From assembly GCF_030063135.1 (NCBI RefSeq), contig NZ_JASISO010000028.1, positions 54,963 through 111,252 on the forward strand: a stretch of DNA of 56,290 nt, written 5' to 3'. The stretch comes from Streptomyces sp. G-G2. Lineage in GTDB: Bacteria; Actinomycetota; Actinomycetes; Streptomycetales; Streptomycetaceae. Shown here piece by piece: positions 24,073 through 32,834 of this stretch. The notes under the pieces are model-generated. The model saw only the letters and a list, made by a program, of their open reading frames with translations, had not been told where the DNA came from and searched no databases. The position numbers and the translations under genes were made by a program. Numbering within the stretch: position 1 is the first letter of the stretch; every line of letters starts with the position of its first letter.

Positions 24073-24258
24073 GTCACGTGGCCTGGACGACAGCGCACAT
24101 GTGAAGCGATGAGGGAGGGGCGCAGGACACGGCATTCGGGCTCGGTCGCGATCCGCACCTGTACTGCGGCGGGACTGTTCTGGGCGGCGGTGCCAGCGTT
24201 GCGGGCCCAAGGGCCGCTGAGCCTGGGGAAGCCTCTCGTCGCCGGGGACGGTCTTCGC

Positions 24259-24545
24259 GTTCGGGTCGGGGCTGCGCATGCGCGGCGCCCCCTGGCTGTG
24301 GTCGTGGACGGGCAATCCGATGCCGGCGGGGTGCGCGGTGAGGCCGGGCGCGCAGGTGCCGCGGCCGTGACGCAGGGCGTTGGTCACCAGCTCCGAGCCG
24401 ATGAGGACCACGCTGTCGGTGGCCTCGGCCTCGGCCTCGACCGGGGCCACGAGGTGGTCGAGGAAGTCCCGGGTGCTGTCGCCTGCTCCGACGACGGAGG
24501 CCGTGGACAGGGCGGGGTTGCGACGTCGATTCTCATCGCGTCCAT
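24259..24545 (-). pseudogene. relic of an anti-sigma-factor-like ATP-binding protein (HATPase_c_2)
   Basis: One reading frame gives LSTASVVGAGDSTRDFLDHL, then VAPVEAEAEATDSVVLIGSE with LVTNALRHGRGT, then HPAGIGLPVHDHSQGAPRMR. The N-box (SELVTNALRHG) and the G1-like VHDHSQGAP motif mark an RsbW/SpoIIAB-type ATPase. The start codon frame (MRIDVATP) is offset from this frame and the C-terminal third is absent, so the gene is broken. It lies between the nitroreductase and the MerR gene; the surrounding 24073-25122 has no other convincing gene. Confidence 0.55.
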
Positions 24546-24728
24546 CAGGTCACCCCGGTCTCTGGATCGTCCCTGCCCGGTCCCGCCTGGGCCCCGGGCT
24601 GTGACGGTCAACCCGGTGATGACCGCCTTGCGCCTGCCCTCCGGCGCTGTTCGAGATCGATTACCTCATCGTCGAACGCTCGGAAATCTATGTCGGCCAG
24701 AGTAGACATTGGGCGGTGGCATAGCTAT

Positions 24729-25122
24729 GGTTTCTCTCGTAGCCCAGAGAGACCGCAGGGCCTGGCAGAGACGAACTGCCGGGCAGCAGTACGCGACACC
24801 AGGAGTAACGGCAGTTCGCGGTATCAGCAGTACGCGGTTCCCCGTTTGGTAAGCAGTTGATCACCGAGGGAAGGACGGAGGAACAAGGCACCATCAGGAT
24901 CGCCCGGACGCCACGCGAGTCCGGGTACCGCAGGACATCGATAGTGAGGTGGTCTCCGGTCACGCAACCGCGATCCCCGCACCCCCGGCAGCATCTCAGC
25001 CGGGTCTGCGGACACAGAAGGCCGGCGCGGCATCAGGGTCGGCAGATGGTGTAGCAGTTCCTCCGGAGCCCGGGTGCAGACACAGCACCCGGGCCCCTCC
25101 ACGTGTTCCACAGAGAGGTGCA
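24729..25122 (+). ncRNA. candidate structured 5' leader of the MerR-family gene
   Basis: Three stems precede the ATG at 25123. GGTTTCTCT/AGAGAGACC pairs 24729-24737 with 24746-24754 with one G-U. CGAACTGCCG/CGGCAGTTCG pairs 24772-24781 with 24809-24818 perfectly. GCCCGGGTGC/GCACCCGGGC pairs 25068-25077 with 25085-25094 perfectly. CAGCAGTACGCG also occurs twice (starting 24784 and 24825). There is no convincing ORF in the segment. It could be a cis-regulatory leader, an attenuator or an independent small RNA. No known riboswitch class is recognised. Confidence 0.45.
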
Positions 25123-25461
25123 ATGACCGCGGACGACTCGTTCGGCCGTCTCAATGACGACGACTACCCCGCCTACACGATGGGCCGGGCCGCCGACATG
25201 CTCGGCACCACCCAGAGCTTCCTGCGCGCGATCGGCGAGCACCGCCTGATCACCCCGCTGCGTTCCGCGGGCGGCCACCGCCGCTACTCCCGCTACCAGC
25301 TGCGCATCGCCGCCCGCGCCCGCGAACTCGTCGACCAGGGCACGCCCATGGACGCTGCCTGCCGCATCGTCATCCTGGAAGACCAGCTCGAAGAAGCCCA
25401 GCGCATCAACACCGAATACCGCCGCGCCTCAGACCCGGTGAACCCACCGGCCGCGGCCTGA
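25123..25461 (+). CDS. MerR/BldC-like transcriptional regulator
   Basis: The 112-residue protein starts at ATG 25123 with GAGAGG upstream. A MerR-type winged helix-turn-helix is clear (YTMGRAADMLGTTQSFLRAI, about 20-39, then LITPLRSAGGHRRYSRYQLR). A coiled-coil LEDQLEEAQRINTEYRR ends the protein. It lacks the effector domain of classical MerR proteins and is in the size range of small DNA-binding regulators found with stress genes in actinomycetes. The long structured leader suggests post-transcriptional control. A STAS gene follows immediately. Confidence 0.88.
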   Translation: MTADDSFGRLNDDDYPAYTMGRAADMLGTTQSFLRAIGEHRLITPLRSAGGHRRYSRYQLRIAARARELVDQGTPMDAACRIVILEDQLEEAQRINTEYRRASDPVNPPAAA

Positions 25462-25462
25462 T

Positions 25463-25960
25463 GTGAGAGGACCGGCGCTGATGCGCCTTGGAACAGCGGG
25501 CCCGCGGGAGCGGGGCATGATCTCTACTCCTCGGCGGGCCGCCCGCCCCCACACCCCCACGGTGGTCCTCGGGGCCCGCCGCGGCCTTATCCGCCTCGCC
25601 GGTGAACTCGACCTGGAGACCGCGCCCGCTGTCCGCGACGGGGTCCGCAGGTGCCTCGACACCCGCCCCGACCTGCTGCGCATCGACATCAGCGGGGTGT
25701 CCTTCTGTGACTGCTCCGGGATCGGCTCCCTGCTGTGGGCGAAGGACGAGGCGGCCCGCGCCGGAATCGGTTTCCATCTCATCGGACCGCTCCAGCCCGT
25801 CGTCGCCCGCGTCCTGGACGCCACCGGCACGGCCGCCCACTTCGGCCTGACGCAGGGGTACGGCGCGCAGTGGGAAAGCCACCAGCGCGATGTGACCCGC
25901 ACGGGCAATGGGGCAAGGCACTCACCACCACCAACGGGTGTCCCATCCGCCGCGAGGTGA
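25463..25960 (+). CDS. STAS-domain protein (anti-sigma factor antagonist-like)
   Basis: The frame is open from GTG 25463, two bases after the MerR stop; ATG 25481 and ATG 25499 are alternative starts. The STAS core is LIRLAGELDLETAPAVRDGV to RIDISGVSFCDCSGIGSLLW. The residue at the usual phosphoserine position sits in CDCSGIG, so a serine is present. About 165 residues in total with a basic, probably unstructured C-terminus. With the MerR protein and the ATPase relic it looks like a partner-switching cassette that has lost its kinase. Confidence 0.85.
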   Translation: MRGPALMRLGTAGPRERGMISTPRRAARPHTPTVVLGARRGLIRLAGELDLETAPAVRDGVRRCLDTRPDLLRIDISGVSFCDCSGIGSLLWAKDEAARAGIGFHLIGPLQPVVARVLDATGTAAHFGLTQGYGAQWESHQRDVTRTGNGARHSPPPTGVPSAAR

Positions 25961-26129
25961 CCGTGGGCCCGGGACGAGACTCCGCGATCTTCAGATGAGC
26001 CGCGCGAGCCGGTCCGCGGTGGCCGTTTTTCTGGAGGCGTACTCTCCAGTGTCGTCCGCCTGCGAAGGGCCGTAGCCGCCTTGCACTCGGGCAAAGGCGC
26101 GGGCGCGGCCGGGACAGTGGCGTCCTCGT

Positions 26130-27209
26130 TCAGAGGCGCTTGGCGCTGCGCAAGGTGGCGGCGTAGTAGCCGCTGCCGTCGAGGCGGGAGGCACCCCCCT
26201 TGTCGCCGATGGTGGGGCCGTTGGCCTCCTCGCGGCTCGATATGAAGATCTTGTGGCCGTCCGTGTCATTGCCGAGGTACATGCCGGTGTGATCCAGGCG
26301 ATCGCCGGTGCGCGTGTCGAGTTTGAAGAACACCAGGTCGCCCGGCTGGAGGACGTCGATCGAAGCCGGCCGGTCCTTCGCGGCGACGCCCTTGAGCGGA
26401 AGGACGTCCACGCCGGTCTTCGAGCGGGCGATGCCGTTGGCGGTACGGGGCAGTCCGCTGCCGCCCGCGTCGGTGGCCGCCAGCGGGAAGCGGCCGCGGT
26501 AGCCGAAGACGGTCCGGATGAACCCGGAGCAGTCCATGGCCCGGAACTTGGGCTTCTCGGGCTGCTCGGTCGTGCCGTCGCGGAAGGTGTAGGGGATGCC
26601 GAGGTAGTCGTAGAAGTCCGACTGCTCCAGACGCAGGTCGTTGCCCGCGGAGCCGCTCGGGTTGATGGGCCCGAAGGCCGCGTCACCCGCGTACTGGACG
26701 CCGGCCGCGTCCTTCTTCACCGGCGCCTTGTCACCGTACTGGAAGGCGATCGCGAAGACGTCGTCCTCCTCGCTGCCGTAGTACTTCTTGAACCAGGCCT
26801 GGAACCACTGTTCGCGCTCCGCGCCGCTGCGCCAGGGCTCCGGCAGGAGGCGGACCCAGGCGTCGGTGACGACCTGCGTCTGCGTGGTGTGCGACTCGGT
26901 GAAGGTGCGGCTCTTGCCCGTGAGCGTCGCGGTACGGGCCCCGTCCGTGAACGTCGCGAGGACGGCGCCGTCCCCGCTGCGCAGCACCGAACGCTGCGGG
27001 TTCTTCAGCCGCTCCCACTTCTGGGTGCCGTCCTGGCCGCCGCTGGCGTTGCCCTTCGCCGCCTGGTCCGTCACGCGCGGGACCGCGGGGGCTTGATTCT
27101 GTTCCTCTTGGCGCAGCGCGTACGTGAAGTACGCGCTGGCGGCCAGCAGACTCGTCACGACGACGGCGTGCAGGAGGGGGCGGGCGCGGCGGCCGGCTTT
27201 GGCGGTCAT
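26130..27209 (-). CDS. membrane-anchored NlpC/P60-family hydrolase of the PGA locus
   Basis: ATG 27209 follows CCGGAG; ATG 27254 is an in-frame alternative. The 359-residue protein has an N-terminal membrane anchor (about 11-28, LLHAVVVTSLLAASAYFTYA) and an unassigned extracellular region. A C-terminal NlpC/P60 domain carries Cys227 in AMDCSGFIRTVFGYR and His307 in LDHTGMYLG. Bacillus gamma-DL-glutamyl hydrolases such as PgdS are NlpC/P60 enzymes. Its place as the last gene after pgsC therefore suggests release or trimming of poly-gamma-glutamate, though a peptidoglycan endopeptidase is possible. Confidence 0.85.
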   Translation of the reverse strand: MTAKAGRRARPLLHAVVVTSLLAASAYFTYALRQEEQNQAPAVPRVTDQAAKGNASGGQDGTQKWERLKNPQRSVLRSGDGAVLATFTDGARTATLTGKSRTFTESHTTQTQVVTDAWVRLLPEPWRSGAEREQWFQAWFKKYYGSEEDDVFAIAFQYGDKAPVKKDAAGVQYAGDAAFGPINPSGSAGNDLRLEQSDFYDYLGIPYTFRDGTTEQPEKPKFRAMDCSGFIRTVFGYRGRFPLAATDAGGSGLPRTANGIARSKTGVDVLPLKGVAAKDRPASIDVLQPGDLVFFKLDTRTGDRLDHTGMYLGNDTDGHKIFISSREEANGPTIGDKGGASRLDGSGYYAATLRSAKRL

Positions 27210-27257
27210 CGGTGCTCCGGATGGTGCGGTGGTGACGGTGGACGGGGCTGGCATCGG

Positions 27258-27740
27258 TCAGGCGTGCGGGAGGAAGCCGAGCAGGATGCCGGATGTCAGG
27301 ACGACGTACGTCATGAGGGTCGCGGACCCGGTGGCGAGGAGCGTGGCGCCCTTGGGCTGGCGCACCAGCTGGTAGGCGATCAGCCCCGGGACAATGAAGC
27401 CGAGGGTCTGGTTGGCGTACAGCAGGGGGAACTTCATCTGCAGCACGATCACCACCGTGGCCTGGAGAAGTACGCCGATGAGGACGACGGCCGCGAACAG
27501 GCGCTTGCCGTAGAGGATGACGAACTTCTGCGTGAGGAGCGTGAGCGCATACGTCAAGGCGGTGATGCCGACGACGAGGGCCGCCCGCTGCAAGTCCTCG
27601 ATGAGGGTGAGGGCGAGCCATCCGGGGGTGATCATACCGCCGGGGGAGAGGTTCGTGGTCAGGTAGCAAAGGAGGGAGAACAGCAGGCCCAGTGCGATGC
27701 CGATCGCGGCTATTTCAGGGGTCAGGACTGCGGGGATCAA
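27258..27740 (-). CDS. pgsC: poly-gamma-glutamate synthesis membrane protein PgsC/CapC
   Basis: The start is a TTG at 27740 overlapping the pgsB stop (TTGA), with GGAGAG five bases upstream. The 160-residue protein is almost entirely membrane helices (IAAIGIALGLLFSLLCYLTT, then TPGWLALTLIEDLQRAALVVG, then FAAVVLIGVLLQATVVIVL) with the family-like LSPGGMITPG and NQTLGFIVPGLIAYQLVRQ. PgsC/CapC forms the membrane complex with PgsB that polymerises and exports gamma-linked glutamate. Bacillus PgsC is close to 150 residues. Confidence 0.9.
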   Translation of the reverse strand: MIPAVLTPEIAAIGIALGLLFSLLCYLTTNLSPGGMITPGWLALTLIEDLQRAALVVGITALTYALTLLTQKFVILYGKRLFAAVVLIGVLLQATVVIVLQMKFPLLYANQTLGFIVPGLIAYQLVRQPKGATLLATGSATLMTYVVLTSGILLGFLPHA

Positions 27741-29239
27741 CGGGTCTCTCCTGGGCTCTGCCATTGCGGGTCGGGATAGTACTGCTGAGGTTCCTGCGTC
27801 CGGAGCGGCCACGCCTGTGGGGACTGCGGCTGCGGCGCCTGGTACTCCTCCAGGCCCTGCTGCGCGTAGGGCTGCTGCCCGTATGGCGGGGCCTGACCGT
27901 AAGGCTGCTGCGGGGGGTGGACGTACTGCTGGGGCACGGGCGGCTGCGTGAACCGTGCCTCCTGTGCTGCGGTGAGGTCCGCGTAGGGGTCGATGTGCGG
28001 CACGTACTGGTGGTGCTGCGCGCTTTCGACTGACGGGGCCGCGGGCTCGGGTTCGTCCTCGAAGGCGGGGAGTTCCGCGAGGTGCTCCAGGAGGATCTCG
28101 CCCTGGCCGTGGATATTGCCGATGGCCACCAGTGAGGAACTCTCGCCGAGGTGGCCGAGCAGCTCGTGCATGAACTCCTCGCCGTCGCGCTGGTCGCCGC
28201 CGAGGTCGACGGCGCGCGAGCGCCACTCGGCGGGGATCGCGTCGATGGCGCTCTTGGACGGGTGCCCGATCACGAAGACCTTGTCGGGCATCAGGTCGGG
28301 GACGATCTGGCCCATCTGACCGTTGCGTTCGACCCGGTCCGGCCGACAGTTGATCACCACGTTCAGCGGACGCTCGATGGCCCCGAGGTCGAGGAGCTGG
28401 TTGATGTTCATCAGCGTGGACTCGGGGTCGTTGGCGGCGAAGACGTTCGCGAAGCGCACCCGCTTGCCGCCGGGCGCGACGTACCGCTCCACGGAGAGCA
28501 CACCCGGGTCCGGCGGAGCGTCGTACATCCCCTGGAGCGCGGTCTTCCGGTCGACGCCGAGCAGCTCGGCGACGGTGAACGCGATGGCGACGTTCTCCTT
28601 GAAGGTGAACCAGCTGAACCCACGCAGCTCCTCGTCACTGACCGTGTCGGGGTCGGCGTAGATGAGCTTGCAGTTACGCGCGTCGGCCTCCTCCTGAAGG
28701 ACGTGGAAGCGCTCCTTCTCCGCGGTGACGCAGATCCCGCCGTGCGGCATGGAGCGCGACAGGGAGCGCCCGATGTCATCGAGAGTGGGGCCCATCTCGG
28801 CGACGTGGTCCTCGCGGACGTTGCACAGCACGCCGATCGTGGACTGGATCAGCTTTGACTGGTTGATCTCCTGGAGCGCGGGCATGACTGCCATGCACTC
28901 CATCACCAGGGCATCGGGCTGGTAGGCGGCCGCCCGGCGGACGATACCGATCTGCTCAACCACGTTGGCGATGCCGAACTTGCGGTAGACGGGCTCCTCG
29001 GTGGCATCCGGGTGGATGAAGCGAGCCGCGGTGCCGGTGGTCTTGGCGACCGTCCGCAGGCCGCCGCCGCGCAGCGCTCCGGCGCACAGCCGGGTGATGG
29101 AGCTCTTCCCGCGAATGCCGTTGACCAGGACACGGTTCGGTATCTGGGCGAGGTTGGCGTAGTGCCGGCGCTGCTCGATGACGCCCGCGACCAGCATGAT
29201 CAGGCAGCAGACGAGCAGCACACAATAGAGGAACAGCAC
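27737..29239 (-). CDS. pgsB: poly-gamma-glutamate synthase PgsB/CapB
   Basis: The 500-residue protein starts with a membrane helix (MLFLYCVLLVCCLIMLVAGV), then the P-loop-like LVNGIRGKSSITRLCAGALR (about 38-57). Mur-ligase-like motifs TVAKTTGTAARF and VLCNVREDHVAEMG follow. It is the ATP-dependent amide ligase of PGA synthesis, using acyl phosphates at the inner face of the membrane. Residues from about 405 to the end form a low-complexity tail rich in Gln, Pro and Tyr (for example PPQQPYGQAPPYGQQPYAQQ) that is absent from Bacillus PgsB. The next gene overlaps its stop. Confidence 0.93.
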   Translation of the reverse strand: MLFLYCVLLVCCLIMLVAGVIEQRRHYANLAQIPNRVLVNGIRGKSSITRLCAGALRGGGLRTVAKTTGTAARFIHPDATEEPVYRKFGIANVVEQIGIVRRAAAYQPDALVMECMAVMPALQEINQSKLIQSTIGVLCNVREDHVAEMGPTLDDIGRSLSRSMPHGGICVTAEKERFHVLQEEADARNCKLIYADPDTVSDEELRGFSWFTFKENVAIAFTVAELLGVDRKTALQGMYDAPPDPGVLSVERYVAPGGKRVRFANVFAANDPESTLMNINQLLDLGAIERPLNVVINCRPDRVERNGQMGQIVPDLMPDKVFVIGHPSKSAIDAIPAEWRSRAVDLGGDQRDGEEFMHELLGHLGESSSLVAIGNIHGQGEILLEHLAELPAFEDEPEPAAPSVESAQHHQYVPHIDPYADLTAAQEARFTQPPVPQQYVHPPQQPYGQAPPYGQQPYAQQGLEEYQAPQPQSPQAWPLRTQEPQQYYPDPQWQSPGETR

Positions 29240-29245
29240 GGTGGA

Positions 29246-31507
29246 TCAATTCCTTCCTGACGCGGGGGCGCGGCCGGACGTCGGGCCGGTACCCCCGGCG
29301 TCCCGCTTGCGCTGCTCCAGCAGCTGCTGACGGATGACTTCCAGGCTGCGGGTGACGGCGCCGACCTCGTCGTGATGGGTCGGGTAGACGACGGTGCGGC
29401 GCTCCCCGTCCGCGAGAGCCTCGGCGCGCTCGGCGAGGACGCGCAGCGGCCGTACCACCACGATGTGGAGCCAGCCCAGGCAGGCCGCAGCGCCGGTGAG
29501 ACCGAGCAGACCGGCCAGCACGGTGCGGTTCTGTGCGGTGTACGCCGCGATTTCCAGTCCCTTGGCCGGCTGCCATGTGACGACCGTCCAGCCGAGCGGC
29601 TGTGCCACTCCGCCGCCGGACATCGGCGCGGCGGCCGCGACGGAGAGGGTGCCTCGGCGCAGCAGGGAGCTGTCGGCGCGAGGGTCCTTGTCCGTCTTCT
29701 TGTTCACGCTCGTCACCAGTGCGTTGAGTTCGGCGTCCGGCAGTTTCGTGAAGGCCCGGTAGCCGTTGTTCGCGCCGACCACGCGGTGCTTGGCGTCCAG
29801 TACGCGGACCTCGCCCAGGCCGGGCCGCTTCAGCAGGGCGTTGAGGAAGTCGATGTGCAGCTCGCCGACCACGGCCCCGCCACTGAGGCCGGGTGCTTGC
29901 GCGTACTCGGTGATGACCGGCTGGTTGCCGCTGTCGACCACGGTCACGGGGTCCCGGGAGGGGGCTTTGCCGGCGCTGTGGTGGGGCTTGCCGCCAGTCC
30001 TGGCCGTCACGGTGCCGTCCGGTGTCAGTACGTAGAGGGACTCATAACGCGGGTGTTCGGCGCGGGTGCGTTCCAGGAGCGCTGTCATCTCGGCGGGGGT
30101 GGTCTTGGTGTCGATGGCTGAGGCGACGGACGTGAGATCGGCATGGCCCTCGTTGAGGGCCCGGCGCACGCGGTCGGCGAGGGTGTCGGTGCGCTCGCGC
30201 TGGTCGTTGACGATCGTCTGGGGCACCTTGACCGAGCTGCCCGCGCGGTTGAGCGTCAGCAGAAGCGGCGCAGACCACACCAGCAGCAGCACGCCACAGA
30301 CCACGAGCAGGGCGCGCGTTCCGATCCGGCCCCGGCGGCCGGGCCGGGGGCTTTCAGCGGTGGCACCGGAATCGCCCAGCAGTTGTCGGCGCAGCCGGTC
30401 GAGGGCGGCGCCGATCCGGGCGGCCTCACCGTATTTGGGGAGGGTGACGGGCCGGTTCAGGTCGCCGCGGCCGATCCGGCGGCTTTCCAGAAACAGGCGG
30501 AGCAGCGGACGCTGCACTGTGATGACGAGCAGGGCGACGGCCAGCGCGCCGAGGATGAGCAGGCCCCCTGCCGCGGTGATCCAGAAGAAGGAGTCGACGA
30601 CGGCGGAACGTTCCTCGGAGACGCCGACGAACGAGACGACGGTGAGGCCGAGTGCGGTCGCGTCGGTGCCCACTCCGGGTGCCGAGCCAGCGAGCTTCGC
30701 GTAGCCCGCCACGGAACGGTGGCCGCTCTTGGAGTCTCCCTGCAAGCTGCCACTGACACCGTTGAAGCCACCGGAGCCGGGGTCCTTGGCCTGAAGGGGA
30801 TGCTGCTTGGCCTTCTGGGCCGCGCTCTTCGCGAAGCTCTTGAGCTGCTTGCGTTCCTGATCCGAGGTGACCCCGTTGCTGTCCAGAACCTGGCCGGAGG
30901 CGTCCAGGACGGCGATGGCCCGAGACTGGCCGAGGCTGACACCCGGCACCTTCAGGCTGCTGGAGGCGACCAGGAGCTGCTGGGGGCGCCCCGGCCAGGA
31001 AAGCAGGGCCAAGGTCAGCAGACGGGTCTCGCCCGTCTCCAGGCGCACCATGCGAGGGGCAAGACCGGAGACGTTCAAGTCGCTCGGATCAAGGGCGGCC
31101 AGCGGGAGGTTCTCGCCACGCTGCGCTTCGAGCCGACCCGACTTGATTTCGATGACGGCGGTCCCGCGCCACTTCTGGTAGACGCTGCCGAGCTTGTCGA
31201 GCACGGTGTCGGGCGAGGCGGGCTCACCGGCGCTGAACAACGCGGCGGTGCGCCCGATGTCCGTGACGCTCTCGTCCAGAGAGGCGCGCAGGGCGACGGC
31301 GCCGTCTTCGGCGAAGTACTGCTGTGAGGTGAGGACGGCCGGGGGCACGGTGCCCTTGCCCACGCGGCCGAGCTGGAACGCGGTGAGGGCGGCGAGGGTC
31401 AGCAGCAGGACGGACAGGGCTGCGATGGGCGGGCGGATGCCACCCAGCAGCGACATGTCCGCCCTGCGGCGGATCCGGCGCCGCCGCCTCGATCGCGACG
31501 CGGCCAA
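29246..31507 (-). CDS. membrane protein with duplicated extracellular sensor-like and HAMP-like regions, no output domain
   Basis: A TTG at 31507 with AGAGGAG upstream fits best; ATG 31456 is an alternative. About 753 residues in two similar halves. Each half has a membrane helix, an extracytoplasmic Cache-like domain of about 230 residues, a second helix and a HAMP-like segment (RPLLRLFLESRRIGRGDLNR in the first half, RPLRVLAERAEALADGERRT in the second). No histidine-kinase, methyl-accepting or cyclase domain follows; the protein ends shortly after the second HAMP. It ends 7 bases before pgsB and so leads the PGA operon. It may sense the envelope or act as a scaffold in place of PgsA. Confidence 0.8.
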   Translation of the reverse strand: MAASRSRRRRRIRRRADMSLLGGIRPPIAALSVLLLTLAALTAFQLGRVGKGTVPPAVLTSQQYFAEDGAVALRASLDESVTDIGRTAALFSAGEPASPDTVLDKLGSVYQKWRGTAVIEIKSGRLEAQRGENLPLAALDPSDLNVSGLAPRMVRLETGETRLLTLALLSWPGRPQQLLVASSSLKVPGVSLGQSRAIAVLDASGQVLDSNGVTSDQERKQLKSFAKSAAQKAKQHPLQAKDPGSGGFNGVSGSLQGDSKSGHRSVAGYAKLAGSAPGVGTDATALGLTVVSFVGVSEERSAVVDSFFWITAAGGLLILGALAVALLVITVQRPLLRLFLESRRIGRGDLNRPVTLPKYGEAARIGAALDRLRRQLLGDSGATAESPRPGRRGRIGTRALLVVCGVLLLVWSAPLLLTLNRAGSSVKVPQTIVNDQRERTDTLADRVRRALNEGHADLTSVASAIDTKTTPAEMTALLERTRAEHPRYESLYVLTPDGTVTARTGGKPHHSAGKAPSRDPVTVVDSGNQPVITEYAQAPGLSGGAVVGELHIDFLNALLKRPGLGEVRVLDAKHRVVGANNGYRAFTKLPDAELNALVTSVNKKTDKDPRADSSLLRRGTLSVAAAAPMSGGGVAQPLGWTVVTWQPAKGLEIAAYTAQNRTVLAGLLGLTGAAACLGWLHIVVVRPLRVLAERAEALADGERRTVVYPTHHDEVGAVTRSLEVIRQQLLEQRKRDAGGTGPTSGRAPASGRN

Positions 31508-31820
31508 CGCAAACTCCTCTTCGTTCTGCCCTGGAGCCGATGCGCCAGGGCAGGGTGATGGTCTTTGGGAACGGGCCGCACTGCAGGCGCAGGGGCAGCC
31601 CGGGCGTACGGCCGGAAGCAAGGGGTGAGCAGACCGGGCAGGGGCGCAGACGCACTCAGCAGACCCGGGGCGCCACGTCGGGGCGGGCTCGGCCGCTCAC
31701 CGCGGATGGGGCAAGATGCCCGAGAGGCTCCCGGCGACGCACCCACCTGCCCAGTATCGGCTCACGCCGCAGCCGGCCCCGGGGAAGCCGGGCCGACGGG
31801 CGCGCCGAACCGAGGATCGA
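31508..31820. other. divergent promoter region of the PGA locus
   Basis: This 313-base gap separates the minus-strand PGA operon from the plus-strand hydrolase-like gene. No gene or clear operator is recognised. Open frames crossing it are shadows of the flanking genes. Confidence 0.6.
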
Positions 31821-32834
31821 GTGAAGAGCAAGGAAAGAGCGGCATTCCGATATTTTCATATGACTATGAGGGCATCATTGACCAGGTGGATAACGATTAC
31901 GGCACTGTGTGGCGCCGCTGCTGCGATCTGTGCCGTTTTGGCGCTGCTCGTTGTAGGTTCGTCCGGCACGCCGTCCGTACGCCGGGCCGACGCCGGACCG
32001 CAGCAACCCGCCGGTAGTGATCTCGAGGAGCGCATCGCCCGGTTCACCGCGGGTTTCGGCGAACACGGCGGCTACCGCATCCCCACGACAGACGAGCGCA
32101 CGACACTCTCCCAGGCCATCGCGTTCGTACTCGACGGCAGACCGGAAGACGCACGGACCAGGCTGGCCACGGTCGGCTACACGATCGAAACGGTGACCGA
32201 CTCCGTCAGCGGGCGCCGGTACGCGGAAATGGCGGACGGGCTCGGCGAATCGGGGCGCGAGAGTAGAGGCTGGGGGCGCGTGTACATCGACCTCGACCAT
32301 CCTGCGCGCTGGTCGGTGCAGGTTCCCCACCCACTCGCCGACGCCCGAACCGAGCTCCTGGGCGCCAGAGTGCTGCGAGGAGCGCCGGGCGGGATCCTGG
32401 TCATCGCCGGAGCACACCGCAACGCGGGCAAGGACGGCGCCGCGGACATGGCGCACCGCAGAGACTCCGTGTTCAACGCGGTGATCGACGAGCTGGCGCA
32501 CCGGAGTCTGCCGGCGATCCAACTGCACGGATTCGCCAACGATTCCTTCCCCGGGCGCGACGCCGTGGTGTCTACCGGCGCCGGTGACAAGGCCAGGGCG
32601 GACGCGGCGCAGCTGTCCGCATCGCTCCGACGCGAGGGCCTCAACGTCTGCACGGCGTACACCGAACGATGTCGCCTCTCGGGAACCGAGAACGAACAGG
32701 GCCAGCTCGCGGCCGGAAAAGACCTCCGCTTCCTGCACATCGAGCTGAACAAAACGGTTCGGGGAGACGATGAGACCCTCGACCGCGCCGCAGCCTCAAT
32801 CACCCAGCTCACGGACAGCTGGTACAAGCTGTGA
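31821..32834 (+). CDS. secreted/membrane-anchored protein resembling poly-gamma-glutamate hydrolases
   Basis: GTG 31821 has GAGG five bases upstream; ATG 31860 is an alternative. The 337-residue protein has a membrane helix or signal (about 22-46, WITITALCGAAAAICAVLAL). Its C-terminal half has possible metal-ligand residues: His170 and Glu178 in PHPLADARTELL, His199 in IAGAHRNAG, His236 in IQLHGFANDSFPG, and His306/Glu308 in FLHIELNKTVR. The order HG-fold loop, glycine-rich GAG, helix, then a (H/Q)(I/L)E motif before Arg resembles the PghP-type gamma-PGA hydrolase family. The identity is an inference. Divergence from the PGA operon supports it. Confidence 0.55.
   Translation: MKSKERAAFRYFHMTMRASLTRWITITALCGAAAAICAVLALLVVGSSGTPSVRRADAGPQQPAGSDLEERIARFTAGFGEHGGYRIPTTDERTTLSQAIAFVLDGRPEDARTRLATVGYTIETVTDSVSGRRYAEMADGLGESGRESRGWGRVYIDLDHPARWSVQVPHPLADARTELLGARVLRGAPGGILVIAGAHRNAGKDGAADMAHRRDSVFNAVIDELAHRSLPAIQLHGFANDSFPGRDAVVSTGAGDKARADAAQLSASLRREGLNVCTAYTERCRLSGTENEQGQLAAGKDLRFLHIELNKTVRGDDETLDRAAASITQLTDSWYKL

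Noticed and set aside
25068..25094. Hairpin before the MerR gene as a simple terminator
   Set aside because: There is no T-run and the hairpin is only about 30 bases before the MerR start, so a leader or attenuator role is more likely than end-of-transcript termination.
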